Below are positions 21,404 to 31,218 of a DNA stretch of 46,812 bases, one piece after another. Below the pieces are notes generated by a model, which saw only the letters and a list, made by a program, of their open reading frames with translations, was not told where the DNA came from and ran no database searches. Source of the stretch: an uncultured Clostridia bacterium (GTDB lineage: Bacteria; Bacillota; Clostridia; Oscillospirales; Acutalibacteraceae); assembly GCA_904420155.1 (NCBI GenBank), contig CAJFUH010000207.1:1-46812 (forward strand), read 5' to 3'. The stretch's first letter is position 1; every line of letters starts with the position of its first letter. Position numbers and translations under genes: made by a program.

Positions 21404-22741
21404 TTACCAATTTTCTTCTTCCAGGGAATCGCACAAACATCCCCGTTCCATCTGGCCGGAGACCACATAGATACCACAATCGGCCAGACGGGTACGCCAT
21501 TTGCATTTGGGACATTTTTCCGGCGCAGCCCCCCGTTCATTGTATTCAAAACATTCGCACATATGGTTGCAGCAATACCCATTTTCCACAAACCAAGCGC
21601 AGGCATAACGGTTGGTGCAATGTTTGATCCCCTCTTCCTCCTGGTATTCCCCGCAAATCATGCCGGCCGCATGATAATCTCCGTTGGAAATCAAAATATG
21701 GGATTTGGCAATATCTTGGAAAATGTGGGACCAGCTGCCTGAAGTTCCATGGTGCGGGGCCTTAAAAATATAATATCCATCATACAGGTCCTCTGCAATG
21801 GCGTCAAAGGTTTCCGGGGTGGCATCCCCTGTCATCAATATATCGTCATAGGACGCCGCCTGCCGGCGATTATTATGAAATACCACGCTTGCAGTATTCT
21901 GCTGTTGGCTGTATTCATTTCGTACAGAAGGACGGCTCAAAACTTCTATCACATCCTGGGACGCCGGCAGCTTCTGCAAATCTTCGGAAAGCTCTTCCAA
22001 CCGGCCTAAATAATCCTCCAGGCGGTCCATGGATTCTTCAATTTCCGCAGGTTGCCCCCGGGTTTCCTCCGAACACAATTCACAGCAATAGACATACTCC
22101 TGACAGAACTCCTCCTTAATCCGAAGAAATTTCGCCGCCTTTCTTCCCGAATACGGGGAAGACATACAGATATCCAGCTCTTCCACAATATCCCTCAATA
22201 GTTCCGAAAAGGGATATTGTTCCCAGGCGGGCCACAGCACATCGTACTCCACATCGTCAAACAGGAACGTGCTTCCCCTGCCCAGGGTATAAATGGATTC
22301 TGAGCCCGCCAGTTGACGCAAATTTTCAAACATGCGCAGCGGCGCTATACTGGTTTGAAAATATTCGCTCTGCCTTCCCCAAAAAGTAAATATATACACG
22401 GCAATCTCCAGCAGCAGCGCCCTCCCTTCGTTATTTACAGGAGCCGTTGGGAGATAGATCCGGTCAAAATAGTAAGGATCTGCCTGTATGATATAAAACA
22501 AACCAGAAATATGATCCCTATGATAATGGGTCAACAGAAAACTCCTGCCCTCCGCCTCTTCATAACGGGGCAAGATCCCCTTTTCCAAATAAACATGAAC
22601 CGCTTCCTCTGTCTCTTGAATTTTAGAGTTCATAGATCCGCAATCCACCATCAGGATCTGTCGGTTAGATCCTCCCAACACGATGCATTCTCCGAACTCC
22701 ATATTATGCATTTCTATCCAATCCATTGATGATACCGTCAC
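21404..22741 (-). CDS. Metallo-beta-lactamase-fold hydrolase with Cys-rich C-terminus
   Basis: FLLTHYHRDHISGL (HxHxDH), ILMTGDATPETF, FKAPHHGTSGSW, ILISNGDYHAAG; C-terminal cysteines HCTNRYAC...CCNHMCEC...CPKC. Confidence 0.85.
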   Translation of the reverse strand: MTVSSMDWIEMHNMEFGECIVLGGSNRQILMVDCGSMNSKIQETEEAVHVYLEKGILPRYEEAEGRSFLLTHYHRDHISGLFYIIQADPYYFDRIYLPTAPVNNEGRALLLEIAVYIFTFWGRQSEYFQTSIAPLRMFENLRQLAGSESIYTLGRGSTFLFDDVEYDVLWPAWEQYPFSELLRDIVEELDICMSSPYSGRKAAKFLRIKEEFCQEYVYCCELCSEETRGQPAEIEESMDRLEDYLGRLEELSEDLQKLPASQDVIEVLSRPSVRNEYSQQQNTASVVFHNNRRQAASYDDILMTGDATPETFDAIAEDLYDGYYIFKAPHHGTSGSWSHIFQDIAKSHILISNGDYHAAGMICGEYQEEEGIKHCTNRYACAWFVENGYCCNHMCECFEYNERGAAPEKCPKCKWRTRLADCGIYVVSGQMERGCLCDSLEEENW

Positions 22742-22799
22742 AAATCCTTCCCTTTGCTTTCCCTTTTTTCAAAAATTTCCCATCTCCCGAAAAAAGGGG

Positions 22800-22835
22800 A
22801 AAGGTGTGGACAACCGTTTTGATCGCCACACCTTT
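22800..22835 (-). terminator. Hairpin between MORN and MBL genes (terminator/attenuator)
   Basis: Minus strand AAAGGTGTGG...CCACACCTTT then CCCCTTTTTT. Confidence 0.55.
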
Positions 22836-22838
22836 CTG

Positions 22839-25800
22839 TTATTTACTTTCTTCTACGATTGGCAAATAGTCGTAGGATACGCCGTTCTCAAACTGAATAT
22901 GCTGTGTTCCGGAAACCGGCTCTAGTACGAATTCTCCCACCAGTGTGGTTCCGTCATCGCGGTATAAAATGCCTTTACCCTGGGGTTTGCCTTGACAAAA
23001 ACATCCCGTATATCGATGGTCCTGATATAACAGGGTCCCTTTGCCGTGTGGAACCCCGTCCTTTAGCTGTCCGGAGTATACGCCGCCATTTTGGCTCTGT
23101 TCCACTACATATACCGGAGCGGTACAGAATTTGCCGTATTCCGTATTCAACAAGGTCTCTTGTTCCGGCAGAGGGGAAAGCGTCCGGAGGCTTACCTTCA
23201 TACTTTTTCTCAATACTCCATCTACAAAGATGCCTTCTTCCTTCTTTTCTCCAAAGGGGGTAAAAAAGCAGCCCATGCCGTTGGGTTTCCCATCCAAAAT
23301 GTTTCCTTCAAATTGCAGGGTTTCATTTTCCAGGTCATACCGTTTGACATAAATGAGCATTCCATTCTCATAAACCCCTTCTTCATATACTTTTCCGTCC
23401 CGGATAGTATTGGCCCTCCCGTGCAATTTGCCTTTTTGAAATTCTCCCGCATATTTGGCCTGTCCATCTTCGTAGAGCACGCCCGCGCCGTCATATAAAT
23501 CAGCTTTCCAAAGGCCTGCGTACTGTAACTTTCCGTCTTGATAACTGCATCCGTAGCCGTCCCTTTCATTATTTTTAAAATTACCGGAAAAGACATAATT
23601 CCCATTCTGATATTGGTATCCATGCCCATTATAACAGTTATCCCGAAAACTGCCCTCATAGACTTTTTCTCCCTGGTAGTAGTAACTGCCTTCCCCGCAA
23701 AACTGGTCGTCTTTCCATTCTCCTTCATAAACAAGCTGACCCTGGGCATCAAATCCCTTGAGGTATCCCTGGGGAAGTCCTTTTTGAAAAAGTCCTTGGT
23801 ATTTTCCTCCACTGGGGAAAAATTTACATCCTTGTCCATGGTACTGCCCATTCTCCCAATCGCCTTCATAGCATTTAAAACCATGGGCATCATATTCCGC
23901 CGCCCAGCCATGGACTTGACCGTTTTGAAACTGACCCTGGATCATATGGCCATTGTCCAAATGCAGCGTGCCTTCGCCTTCGTACCGGTTGTCCTTCCAC
24001 ATTCCGCTGTAAAGGGCTTCCCCGGATTCCCGATATTCTGTCCCAAACCCATTTCTTTTACAGTCTTTCCAGCCTCCTGTATACAATAGGTTTCCTTCTC
24101 CGTCAAATTCCGTGCCTTTTCCTGTCAATACGTCGTCTTTCCATTGGCCTACGAAAATTCTGCCGTCTTGAGCGTGATAAGTAACGCCCGCCCCCTGACG
24201 TTTGCCGTTTTCCCAACGGCCGGAAAACAGGAGATTCCCATTGCTGTCGAAGCGAGATCCCATTCCCACTGGGAGATCCTCCTCCCAACGCCCCACCTGA
24301 ATGGTCCCGTCATGTGGGCGGAAGGCAACTCCTGTGCCGTGCCGCTTATTGGCTTTCCAGTTTCCAGCATAACAGAGCCGGCCTGTCTTATAATAATAAA
24401 CGCCAAATCCTTCCCGCTTATCTGTTTCATACGTCCCTTCATAAGCGGTACAGCCGTTCTGCATGATGGTCCTTCCCCGGCCTTGCCGTTTCCCATCTAT
24501 TACATTTCCATAGTAATAATAGCTCTCTCCCGGAGCGACATCAATACGCATTTTCCCTTGGATAGCATAGGGACATCCATTTTCCACCCCATTGCACCCT
24601 GCGGTATGCCGGCAAGTCTCTTCTGCGTCATCATAAATCAGGGCCTCGTCTTCTTCCTCTTGCTTAGGGGAAGATTGTCTCATAGGGGGAATGGATCCCA
24701 GATAGGTATCTTTCGCCATGGGTTTTACCATTACATTGTAACGGCGGTATGTATGAATTTGCTCCTGCTTTTCTTCTGTCGTCTCCGGATGCCGAGGCAT
24801 CAAAGATTCGTCGGGAATTTTCCGGTCATATGTATATGCCGGTTCTTCTTTCGGAACGGGAGGCTCCTCACAACAAGGCACTTCCTGTGCCACTGGGGGA
24901 GTTGACTCCAATTTTGGAACTTCTTCTTCCAGCTTCTGAGGCGGTTCTTCCTCCTGGGATAGATCTTCCTTCCTCTCTTCTAATACCGGTTCGGGATCTT
25001 CCTGTTTTTCCAGCTCCTCATATTTTTTTAATTCCGGAGAACTGGCTCCCCACTGATAACTGTCAATATTTTCATAGCGGCTTAAAGCCGCTTCCACTTC
25101 CGATTTCAGTTGTTCCACCTGTTTGCCCTTATTTTCCGTCAGCAGTAATTCTTTGGATATAGGCAACATTGATTCTTGATCCGGTTCGGTGGGATCTTCC
25201 ACATGAAACCCGTCTTCCCGATCGGCTTCCCCGGCAGTCTCTTCCGGCTTTCTTTCGGGACTGAACAAAGGCTTGGCCTGGTTCCCGTTTCGTATCGCTT
25301 GCAGCACTGTTTTCCGCCGTTCCACTTCTTCCGCCCGGCAAAAGTAGAAATCCCCTTTATTGGTTCTGGCAACCACCTCCGGGATCCCTGCAGCCCCATT
25401 GAGCAAGGTTAATTCCTCTGAATCTTCCGGGATCCCACAAGGATATAATTCATATCCATTCTCTTCCCCCGCGCGAGGCGCATATTCCTTGACCACGATG
25501 GCTTCCCCTCCCCGCACCGGCATTAAAATAGAAGTGGGAATCTTTCTCACATCGGGAGAAAAATATTCTGTCCGTTTCCAACGGTGGTCAAAATCAAAAA
25601 AAGCAGCCTTCCGAATATGTTTCTGAGCATCCTGTGTGACGATTTGATAACTACCGTCTGATTCAGCAAAGCTTTTTTCTAAAAGACGATAACCAGCCAG
25701 CTTTTTCCACTTCATAGGATTTCCGTTTTCTAATAAATAGGAATATCGGTAATCCATTCCATCGGACCGCCGGACCACTTTATTTTTTAGCCGTTGTCCA

Positions 25801-25916
25801 TTGGTAAAAAAATCACGGCGAAGTTCGTAAAACAAATCGTCTTTTGCAGCTCCCCCGTCATATCTCGCATAGTAAATCGCATAAAACTGCGTCATTTGCT
25901 GTTCATTGTTCGACAT
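22839..25916 (-). CDS. MORN-repeat protein with novel N-terminal domain and Glu/Pro-rich linker
   Basis: About 20 MORN-like units, e.g. TAYEGTYETDKREGFGVYYYKTGR, LLFSGRWENGKRQGAGVTYHAQDG, LVYEGEWKDDQFCGEGSYYYQGE. Confidence 0.9.
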   Translation of the reverse strand: MSNNEQQMTQFYAIYYARYDGGAAKDDLFYELRRDFFTNGQRLKNKVVRRSDGMDYRYSYLLENGNPMKWKKLAGYRLLEKSFAESDGSYQIVTQDAQKHIRKAAFFDFDHRWKRTEYFSPDVRKIPTSILMPVRGGEAIVVKEYAPRAGEENGYELYPCGIPEDSEELTLLNGAAGIPEVVARTNKGDFYFCRAEEVERRKTVLQAIRNGNQAKPLFSPERKPEETAGEADREDGFHVEDPTEPDQESMLPISKELLLTENKGKQVEQLKSEVEAALSRYENIDSYQWGASSPELKKYEELEKQEDPEPVLEERKEDLSQEEEPPQKLEEEVPKLESTPPVAQEVPCCEEPPVPKEEPAYTYDRKIPDESLMPRHPETTEEKQEQIHTYRRYNVMVKPMAKDTYLGSIPPMRQSSPKQEEEDEALIYDDAEETCRHTAGCNGVENGCPYAIQGKMRIDVAPGESYYYYGNVIDGKRQGRGRTIMQNGCTAYEGTYETDKREGFGVYYYKTGRLCYAGNWKANKRHGTGVAFRPHDGTIQVGRWEEDLPVGMGSRFDSNGNLLFSGRWENGKRQGAGVTYHAQDGRIFVGQWKDDVLTGKGTEFDGEGNLLYTGGWKDCKRNGFGTEYRESGEALYSGMWKDNRYEGEGTLHLDNGHMIQGQFQNGQVHGWAAEYDAHGFKCYEGDWENGQYHGQGCKFFPSGGKYQGLFQKGLPQGYLKGFDAQGQLVYEGEWKDDQFCGEGSYYYQGEKVYEGSFRDNCYNGHGYQYQNGNYVFSGNFKNNERDGYGCSYQDGKLQYAGLWKADLYDGAGVLYEDGQAKYAGEFQKGKLHGRANTIRDGKVYEEGVYENGMLIYVKRYDLENETLQFEGNILDGKPNGMGCFFTPFGEKKEEGIFVDGVLRKSMKVSLRTLSPLPEQETLLNTEYGKFCTAPVYVVEQSQNGGVYSGQLKDGVPHGKGTLLYQDHRYTGCFCQGKPQGKGILYRDDGTTLVGEFVLEPVSGTQHIQFENGVSYDYLPIVEESK

Positions 25917-26112
25917 TCTTTCAGCGCCCCCACTTGCTTGCGTGTTGCTTTCTTATCCTTAGTTTTTCGCTCTCGCTTTTCCTAATATAAGTTACTTACT
26001 GTTATCTTATATGAAATAGCTCTGCTTTGCAAGGATTTCCGCCTAATCTGACAAAAAAATCACATCTTTTGCCCAATTTGTTTGGGAACAGCTACAAAGT
26101 AAGGGGAATCTT

Positions 26113-27207
26113 TTATTTCGTTTCCTCTTTGTCTTCCTTTTTGGTATCCTTCTTTTTCCGGATTACATAAGGGATCAGCAAAACTGCCGCTGCGACAGCC
26201 ACACATAACCCCATCGTAAGCCAAAAGGCCCCCGTACGGTCTTCTTTTGCAATCATATGGGTATGTATCTGCCCTTCTTCCTGGCTGTCTATTTCTTCTT
26301 GGGATGTGGAAGAACCTTTTTCCCGGGAAGAAGTTTCTTTGCTTTCCCCTTTCTGATTCCCTGCGGACTTGGATGAGGAAGAACTTCCCTTTTTGTAAGC
26401 GGCGGAAGAGGTTTTCCCGCCGGAAACAGAAGCTAAGCTGTCTGGACGCTCTTGGCGATATACCATCACTTCATAAGTTTTTTGGGTTGTCCCATCCGGG
26501 CTGCGAACGGTAATTTTGATCGCTGTGGTTTCTCCAGCTTTTTCTAAGGTTTTTCGGCTCACCTTGACCGTGGCGTCTTCCCGCATTGCTTTTGCGTAAA
26601 AAGTGATACGGTCAATGGAATAAGGCACTTCCATGGTATAGTTCAAAATATCCGGACGAAAGTCTGGCTGTAGCGTCCCAGTATCCGGTTGTAATGCCTG
26701 TAAAGAGTAATCCGGTGTCACGACACCTATTTGCGCCCCGGTAATTTCCGGGGGCGGTAATTCCTGTAATTGGTCGGTTCCCACACCGTCTATTTCAATC
26801 CGGACCGGTATTTGTCCATCCTCGGTTGTATCCCGAACCAAAAAATTTAGGGAACATAGTTCTTTCTTGGTTCCATCCACAGAGATGCCGCCTTGATCTG
26901 AGAGAAATATCAGAATAACGGACCCTTCCTTTTCACTGAAACTATATTCCGAATCTTCCGTCTCTCCTTCCGCTTGCAGTCCCCGAAATTCTAAACAGGA
27001 AGAGTCAAAGGTAATGCGCGCCCGAAAAGTGGAAATGTTCTCTGTATAATCGCCCTCCAAAGAGAGAAGTAAAGAAGCCTTTTCCCCAGGCGCTGTTTCT
27101 TCCTCTCGATTTTCCCATAAGAACCAAACTGTGTCTTCTCCTTTTACCGCCGCTGGCGATAAAAGGGAAAAAACTAGAAGCAGGATAAACGTCAGGCACT
27201 TTTTCAT
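26113..27207 (-). CDS. Secreted, membrane-anchored protein: signal peptide, cohesin-like domain, cadherin-like beta-sandwich, Ser-rich stalk, C-terminal TM
   Basis: MKKCLTFILLLVFSLLSPAAVKGE signal; YSLQALQPDTGTLQPDFRPDILNYTMEVPYSIDRITFYAKA (cadherin-like beta-sandwich pattern); TM LTMGLCVAVAAAVLLIPYVIRKKK. Confidence 0.75.
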   Translation of the reverse strand: MKKCLTFILLLVFSLLSPAAVKGEDTVWFLWENREEETAPGEKASLLLSLEGDYTENISTFRARITFDSSCLEFRGLQAEGETEDSEYSFSEKEGSVILIFLSDQGGISVDGTKKELCSLNFLVRDTTEDGQIPVRIEIDGVGTDQLQELPPPEITGAQIGVVTPDYSLQALQPDTGTLQPDFRPDILNYTMEVPYSIDRITFYAKAMREDATVKVSRKTLEKAGETTAIKITVRSPDGTTQKTYEVMVYRQERPDSLASVSGGKTSSAAYKKGSSSSSKSAGNQKGESKETSSREKGSSTSQEEIDSQEEGQIHTHMIAKEDRTGAFWLTMGLCVAVAAAVLLIPYVIRKKKDTKKEDKEETK

Positions 27208-27328
27208 CTTTCATTTTTCCCTTCTATTGGAAGAATTCCTTTTCCCAAAAACGGGAAAGCGGTTGCATCCCCATAGGTTTTATGATACTCTGATTACAAA
27301 ACTATCCTGAATTGGGAGGGCTTTTTCT

Positions 27329-28186
27329 ATGGAACACCTTGAAAAAATATGGAACGAGCTGTTAAAATGGCTGCAATCCATCGCGCCCAATATCATAGGG
27401 GCTATTTTAATTCTGGTAATCGGTTGGTGGCTTTCCAGTTTGCTCAGCAAGTATTTGAGAAAAGCCATGTCTAAAGGAAAAGTAGACGCAGGGATCGTGT
27501 CGTTTGTCTATTCCATCACCAAAAATGCTTTGCGAATTGTAGTTCTCATTTCTACCGCCGCAAAATTAGGGGTCAATGTCACTTCGATTATCGCCGCTCT
27601 GGGAGCCGCCAGCGTCGCCGTCGGCCTTGCCCTTAAAGACAGCATGTCTAATGTTGCCAGCGGCGTTCTTATTATCGTCAACAAACTGTTTCACATTGGA
27701 GACTATCTAGAAATAGAGGACCTGCAAGGTACGGTCACCAAAATCGAGATGATGACCACTACGCTGAATACCATTGATAATAAAACCATTACGATCCCCA
27801 ATTCCACATTGACTTCCAGCAATATCATTAATTACACTTCACAGAAAACCCGGCGTTTGGATTTAACCTATGGAGTAGGATACGAATCTGATTTGATCGA
27901 AGTCAAAAACTTACTGCGCCAATTGGTGGAAACTAACCAAAAGATCCATTTAGATCCTGCTCCTGTTATCGCCGTGGGGGAATTCCAAGACAGCTGTATC
28001 CAAATGGTCATTAAAGTGTGGTGTGATTGTGACGATTATTGGCCCCTCTATTATGAAATGCAGGAATCCGTTAAAATGTTGTTTGACGCTCATCATATTT
28101 CCATCCCTTATCCACAAACAGACGTCCATCTCAAAAGCAACGCCGATACACCCTCTTCTGTTCTTTCTAAAGAAAAAAATCCTTGA
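27329..28186 (+). CDS. MscS-family mechanosensitive ion channel
   Basis: LGVNVTSIIAALGAASVAVGLALKDSMSNVASGVLIIVNKLFHIGDYLEIEDLQGTV. Confidence 0.94.
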   Translation: MEHLEKIWNELLKWLQSIAPNIIGAILILVIGWWLSSLLSKYLRKAMSKGKVDAGIVSFVYSITKNALRIVVLISTAAKLGVNVTSIIAALGAASVAVGLALKDSMSNVASGVLIIVNKLFHIGDYLEIEDLQGTVTKIEMMTTTLNTIDNKTITIPNSTLTSSNIINYTSQKTRRLDLTYGVGYESDLIEVKNLLRQLVETNQKIHLDPAPVIAVGEFQDSCIQMVIKVWCDCDDYWPLYYEMQESVKMLFDAHHISIPYPQTDVHLKSNADTPSSVLSKEKNP

Positions 28187-28297
28187 TGTCCTCTATATTT
28201 CTCAAAATCCCCCAGTATCCTTTTAAGTTTTCCAATATTCACATTATATTCCCTTCATAGATCAGCGTCCATGTTCGGTGGAAAAGAACCACATAAC

Positions 28298-28347
28298 AAA
28301 AAATGATCTGCCTTTCCCGAGATCGCGGAAGAGGCAGATCATTTTTT
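28298..28347. terminator. Bidirectional terminator between convergent mscS-like gene and ldh
   Basis: AAAAAATGATCTGCCT...AGGCAGATCATTTTTT, 16-bp perfect stem. Confidence 0.9.
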
Positions 28348-28362
28348 ACATCATTTAAAAGG

Positions 28363-29307
28363 TTACCATTGAACTTGGCGCAATACTTCTTGTAACGCCT
28401 CAGCAGAACGCATGAGAAGTTGCTGCTCTGTTTCATCCAGTGGGATATCCAACACTTTTTCCACTCCTGTACTGCCTACAATCGTGGGAACGCTCATACA
28501 AATCTTTTCCAAACCATAATGCCCGCTGATCAAGCTGGAAATCGGGAGAATAGAATGCTCATTGCGGACAATGCTTTCTGAAATTCTTCTCACTGCCATC
28601 GCAATACCATAATAGGTAGCGCCCTTTTTCCGAATAATTTCATAGGCGCTGTCTCGTACGTCTATAAACAAACGGTCCATATCCTCCGTATGATTCATCT
28701 CTCCCTGAATTTCACAGAAATGCTTTAGGTCGATACCAGATATGTTGGCGCTGCTCCACACCGGCAGTTCGCTGTCTCCATGTTCGCCGATGACAAAAGC
28801 ATGTACGCTTCGGCTGTCCACCTCCAAATGTTCCCCCAACAAATGCTTGAGGCGGGCGGTATCCAGTACCGTCCCTGAACCAATCACTCTGTTGCTGGGA
28901 AATCCAGATAATTTCAGCGTAACATAGGTCAAAATATCCACTGGATTCGATACTACCAGCAGGATTGCTTCTTGATTGTACCTGACAATTTCCGGAATAA
29001 TAGACTGAAAAATCTTGACATTCCGATTGACTAGGTCCAGACGGGTTTCCTCAGGACGTTGATTAGCGCCTGCTGTAATAATAATCAAAGCGCAGTCTTT
29101 TAAGTCGCTGTAGTCCCCCGCATAGATCTGCATAGGACGGGAAAAGGGCAGCCCGTGGGTGAGATCCATTGCCTCCCCTTCCGCTTTCTCCCGGTTGATA
29201 TCAATGAGAACCATTTCCGAAAACAGCCCGCTAAGCACCAAGCTAAATGCAGAAGTTGCACCTACAAATCCACAACCGATCATAGCCACCTTTTGAATAT
29301 TCACCAT
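28363..29307 (-). CDS. ldh: L-lactate dehydrogenase
   Basis: VAMIGCGFVGATSAFSLVLSGL...IITAGANQRPEETRLDLVNRN...VIGSGTVLDTARL...HAFVIGEHGDSELPVWSSANI. Confidence 0.94.
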   Translation of the reverse strand: MVNIQKVAMIGCGFVGATSAFSLVLSGLFSEMVLIDINREKAEGEAMDLTHGLPFSRPMQIYAGDYSDLKDCALIIITAGANQRPEETRLDLVNRNVKIFQSIIPEIVRYNQEAILLVVSNPVDILTYVTLKLSGFPSNRVIGSGTVLDTARLKHLLGEHLEVDSRSVHAFVIGEHGDSELPVWSSANISGIDLKHFCEIQGEMNHTEDMDRLFIDVRDSAYEIIRKKGATYYGIAMAVRRISESIVRNEHSILPISSLISGHYGLEKICMSVPTIVGSTGVEKVLDIPLDETEQQLLMRSAEALQEVLRQVQW

Positions 29308-29520
29308 AAAATCAACTCCTTTTTGTGAATTCTAGTTTTATTATGAACCAAAACCATGTAATCATGATGTCTCGGATCTTTTATCTTACAAATTATCAAA
29401 ATATTTTCCCTTTTTAAAAACATGGTGGAATCGTTGCATATTGAGGTTTGTTTAGGCTAACTTATGCTGACAAAAATTTTATCAAAATAAAAGGGGTCTC
29501 TTCCCTCTAAAAAGGAAAAA

Positions 29521-29550
29521 TCCCACGGTTAGCCTTTGCTTACCGTGGGA
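29521..29550 (-). terminator. Terminator directly downstream of tRNA-Arg
   Basis: Minus strand TCCCACGGT...ACCGTGGGATTTTTCC. Confidence 0.85.
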
Positions 29551-29551
29551 C

Positions 29552-29626
29552 TGGCACCCCCAATAGGAATCGAACCTATAATTGAGTCTTAGGAGGACCC
29601 TGTTATATCCATTTAACTATAGGGGC
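29552..29626 (-). tRNA. tRNA-Arg (anticodon CCT), CCA encoded
   Basis: GCCCCTATAGTTAAATGGATATAACAGGGTCCTCCTAAGACTCAATTATAGGTTCGATTCCTATTGGGGGTGCCA folds as a cloverleaf; anticodon loop CTCCTAA. Confidence 0.93.
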
Positions 29627-29862
29627 ATAGCGGGATAACCGGTTATATCCGTATAAAAAGTGTATATCTAGTGTACCTCACCAACTCCTATTTGTCAACC
29701 TTCCGTTTTTAATTTCTTTCATTTCTTTTCAAAGAAAAAGTCGAGACGTGTGATTGCATCTCCTTTTTTTCATGATAAGATAAGGATAAGGGGCTGTATC
29801 TTTTGGAATAAGGTGCCATCTGACAACTATCTTCTATTACCTTACAAAATGGGAGGTTTTTT

Positions 29863-30204
29863 ATGAATCATCGGATCCTTCGTTTGGACGATTTTACGGA
29901 ATCTTTGGCCGGCCAAATTCTTTATCAAAATCAGCAATATCAAGAACCTGACAGCCGCCACAAAGCTATGATCCAGATTTTAAAGCAGGCGTACCTGGGA
30001 GAATTGACCTCCCGCCAGAAGGAATGTTTATATCTGTTTTATGGCCAACAGAAAAAGATGATAGAAATAGCGGATTTGTTGCATATTCATGTCTCCACGG
30101 TAAGCCGCCATATCCAGAAGGCCCTCCGCCGGCTGCATACCATATTAAAGTATTGTATGCCATCGGAAGCAACTTCCTCTTCTCATAACCGGTTTTTTTC
30201 ATAA
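29863..30204 (+). CDS. Stand-alone sigma-70 region 4-like HTH protein
   Basis: LTSRQKECLYLFYGQQKKMIEIADLLHIHVSTVSRHIQKALRRLHTIL. Confidence 0.75.
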   Translation: MNHRILRLDDFTESLAGQILYQNQQYQEPDSRHKAMIQILKQAYLGELTSRQKECLYLFYGQQKKMIEIADLLHIHVSTVSRHIQKALRRLHTILKYCMPSEATSSSHNRFFS

Positions 30205-30242
30205 TTTAATGTAGATATTTTTGTCCCCAAAGGCGGGACAGT

Positions 30243-30273
30243 AAAAAAGAGAGGGAAAATCCCTCTCTTTTAC
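30243..30273. terminator. Bidirectional terminator overlapping the corA stop codon
   Basis: AAAAGAGAGGG-aaaat-CCCTCTCTTTT. Confidence 0.85.
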
Positions 30274-31205
30274 AGCATATCCTTTTTCTTTAAAATAAAT
30301 CCCGCGATTAGCATACATACCAAACTGAGCACAAACGGGAACCACCAAAACTGACTGAGTGGGAGCCCGTCTACATTCATCCCATACAGACCTGAGATCA
30401 CTGTCGGGATAGAAATAATCAGCGTGATTGAAGCTAATACCTTCATCACAATATTCAGGTTATTGGAAATCACTGATGCAAACGCATCCATAGTCCCTGA
30501 CAAAATATTTAAATAGATATTTGCCATCTCAATAGCCTGCTTGATTTCAACCAACACATCTTCCAGTAAATCTTGATCTTCTTCATACATCTTGATAAAC
30601 CGGCCGCGCATAATCTTTTCCAACGTCACCTCATTGGATTTCAAAGAAGAAGAAAAATAAACCAAAGATTTCTCAATCTCCAAAAGCTGAATAAGCTCTT
30701 TGTTTTTCATGGATTTACGAAGTTCTCTTTCCACGTGGTCGCTGATCTTATCAATCTGTTTCAAATATTGCAGGTATTTTGTAGCCATACGCAACATGAG
30801 ATGCAAAATAAAATGCGTCTTTAAATTGGTGTGTACATTACGCATCACACCTTCTGCAAATTCGCTGATTAATGGATTTTCATTTAGGCATACCGTGATC
30901 ACATTCTTTTCGGTAATCATAATACCTAACGGCATGGTAGTATACATAATATTCTTTTCATGCTTTTCTACCACAGGAATATCAATAATAATAAGAGTGT
31001 TGCCGTCTTCCGAATCAATATGGGAAGATTCTTCTTCATCCAGAGAAGCCCGAAGAAAATCCGGCTCAATGTGGAAATCAGTAATAAGGCTATTGATTTC
31101 ATGTTCTTCCGGCGCCACACAATTAATCCAGCAACCTGCCTCATACTGATCAATCTCAGCAATACGTCCATTTATCGTCTTATAATAAGACAACATTGGG
31201 TCCAT
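30270..31205 (-). CDS. corA: CorA-family Mg2+ transporter (start MDPMLSYYK)
   Basis: C-terminal two TMs with YGMN signature: ISIPTVISGLYGMNVDGLPLSQFWWFPFVLSLVCMLIAGFILKKK; SD AAAAAAGGGGG before ATG. Confidence 0.92.
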   Translation of the reverse strand: MDPMLSYYKTINGRIAEIDQYEAGCWINCVAPEEHEINSLITDFHIEPDFLRASLDEEESSHIDSEDGNTLIIIDIPVVEKHEKNIMYTTMPLGIMITEKNVITVCLNENPLISEFAEGVMRNVHTNLKTHFILHLMLRMATKYLQYLKQIDKISDHVERELRKSMKNKELIQLLEIEKSLVYFSSSLKSNEVTLEKIMRGRFIKMYEEDQDLLEDVLVEIKQAIEMANIYLNILSGTMDAFASVISNNLNIVMKVLASITLIISIPTVISGLYGMNVDGLPLSQFWWFPFVLSLVCMLIAGFILKKKDML

Positions 31206-31218
31206 CCCCCTTTTTTCT

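Noticed and set aside
23222-23911. 229-aa - strand ORF in an alternative frame of the MORN gene
   Set aside because: Overlaps the MORN ORF on the same strand; repetitive Met/Lys/Gly pattern is a frame-shifted echo of the MORN repeats.
24144-24905. 253-aa + strand ORF opposite the MORN protein gene
   Set aside because: Antisense shadow of the repetitive MORN coding sequence.
22839-25916. Apparent DNA repeat array in the MORN gene, considered as a CRISPR or satellite
   Set aside because: The periodicity is at protein level (about 23 aa MORN units) with divergent DNA; no identical direct repeats with spacers.
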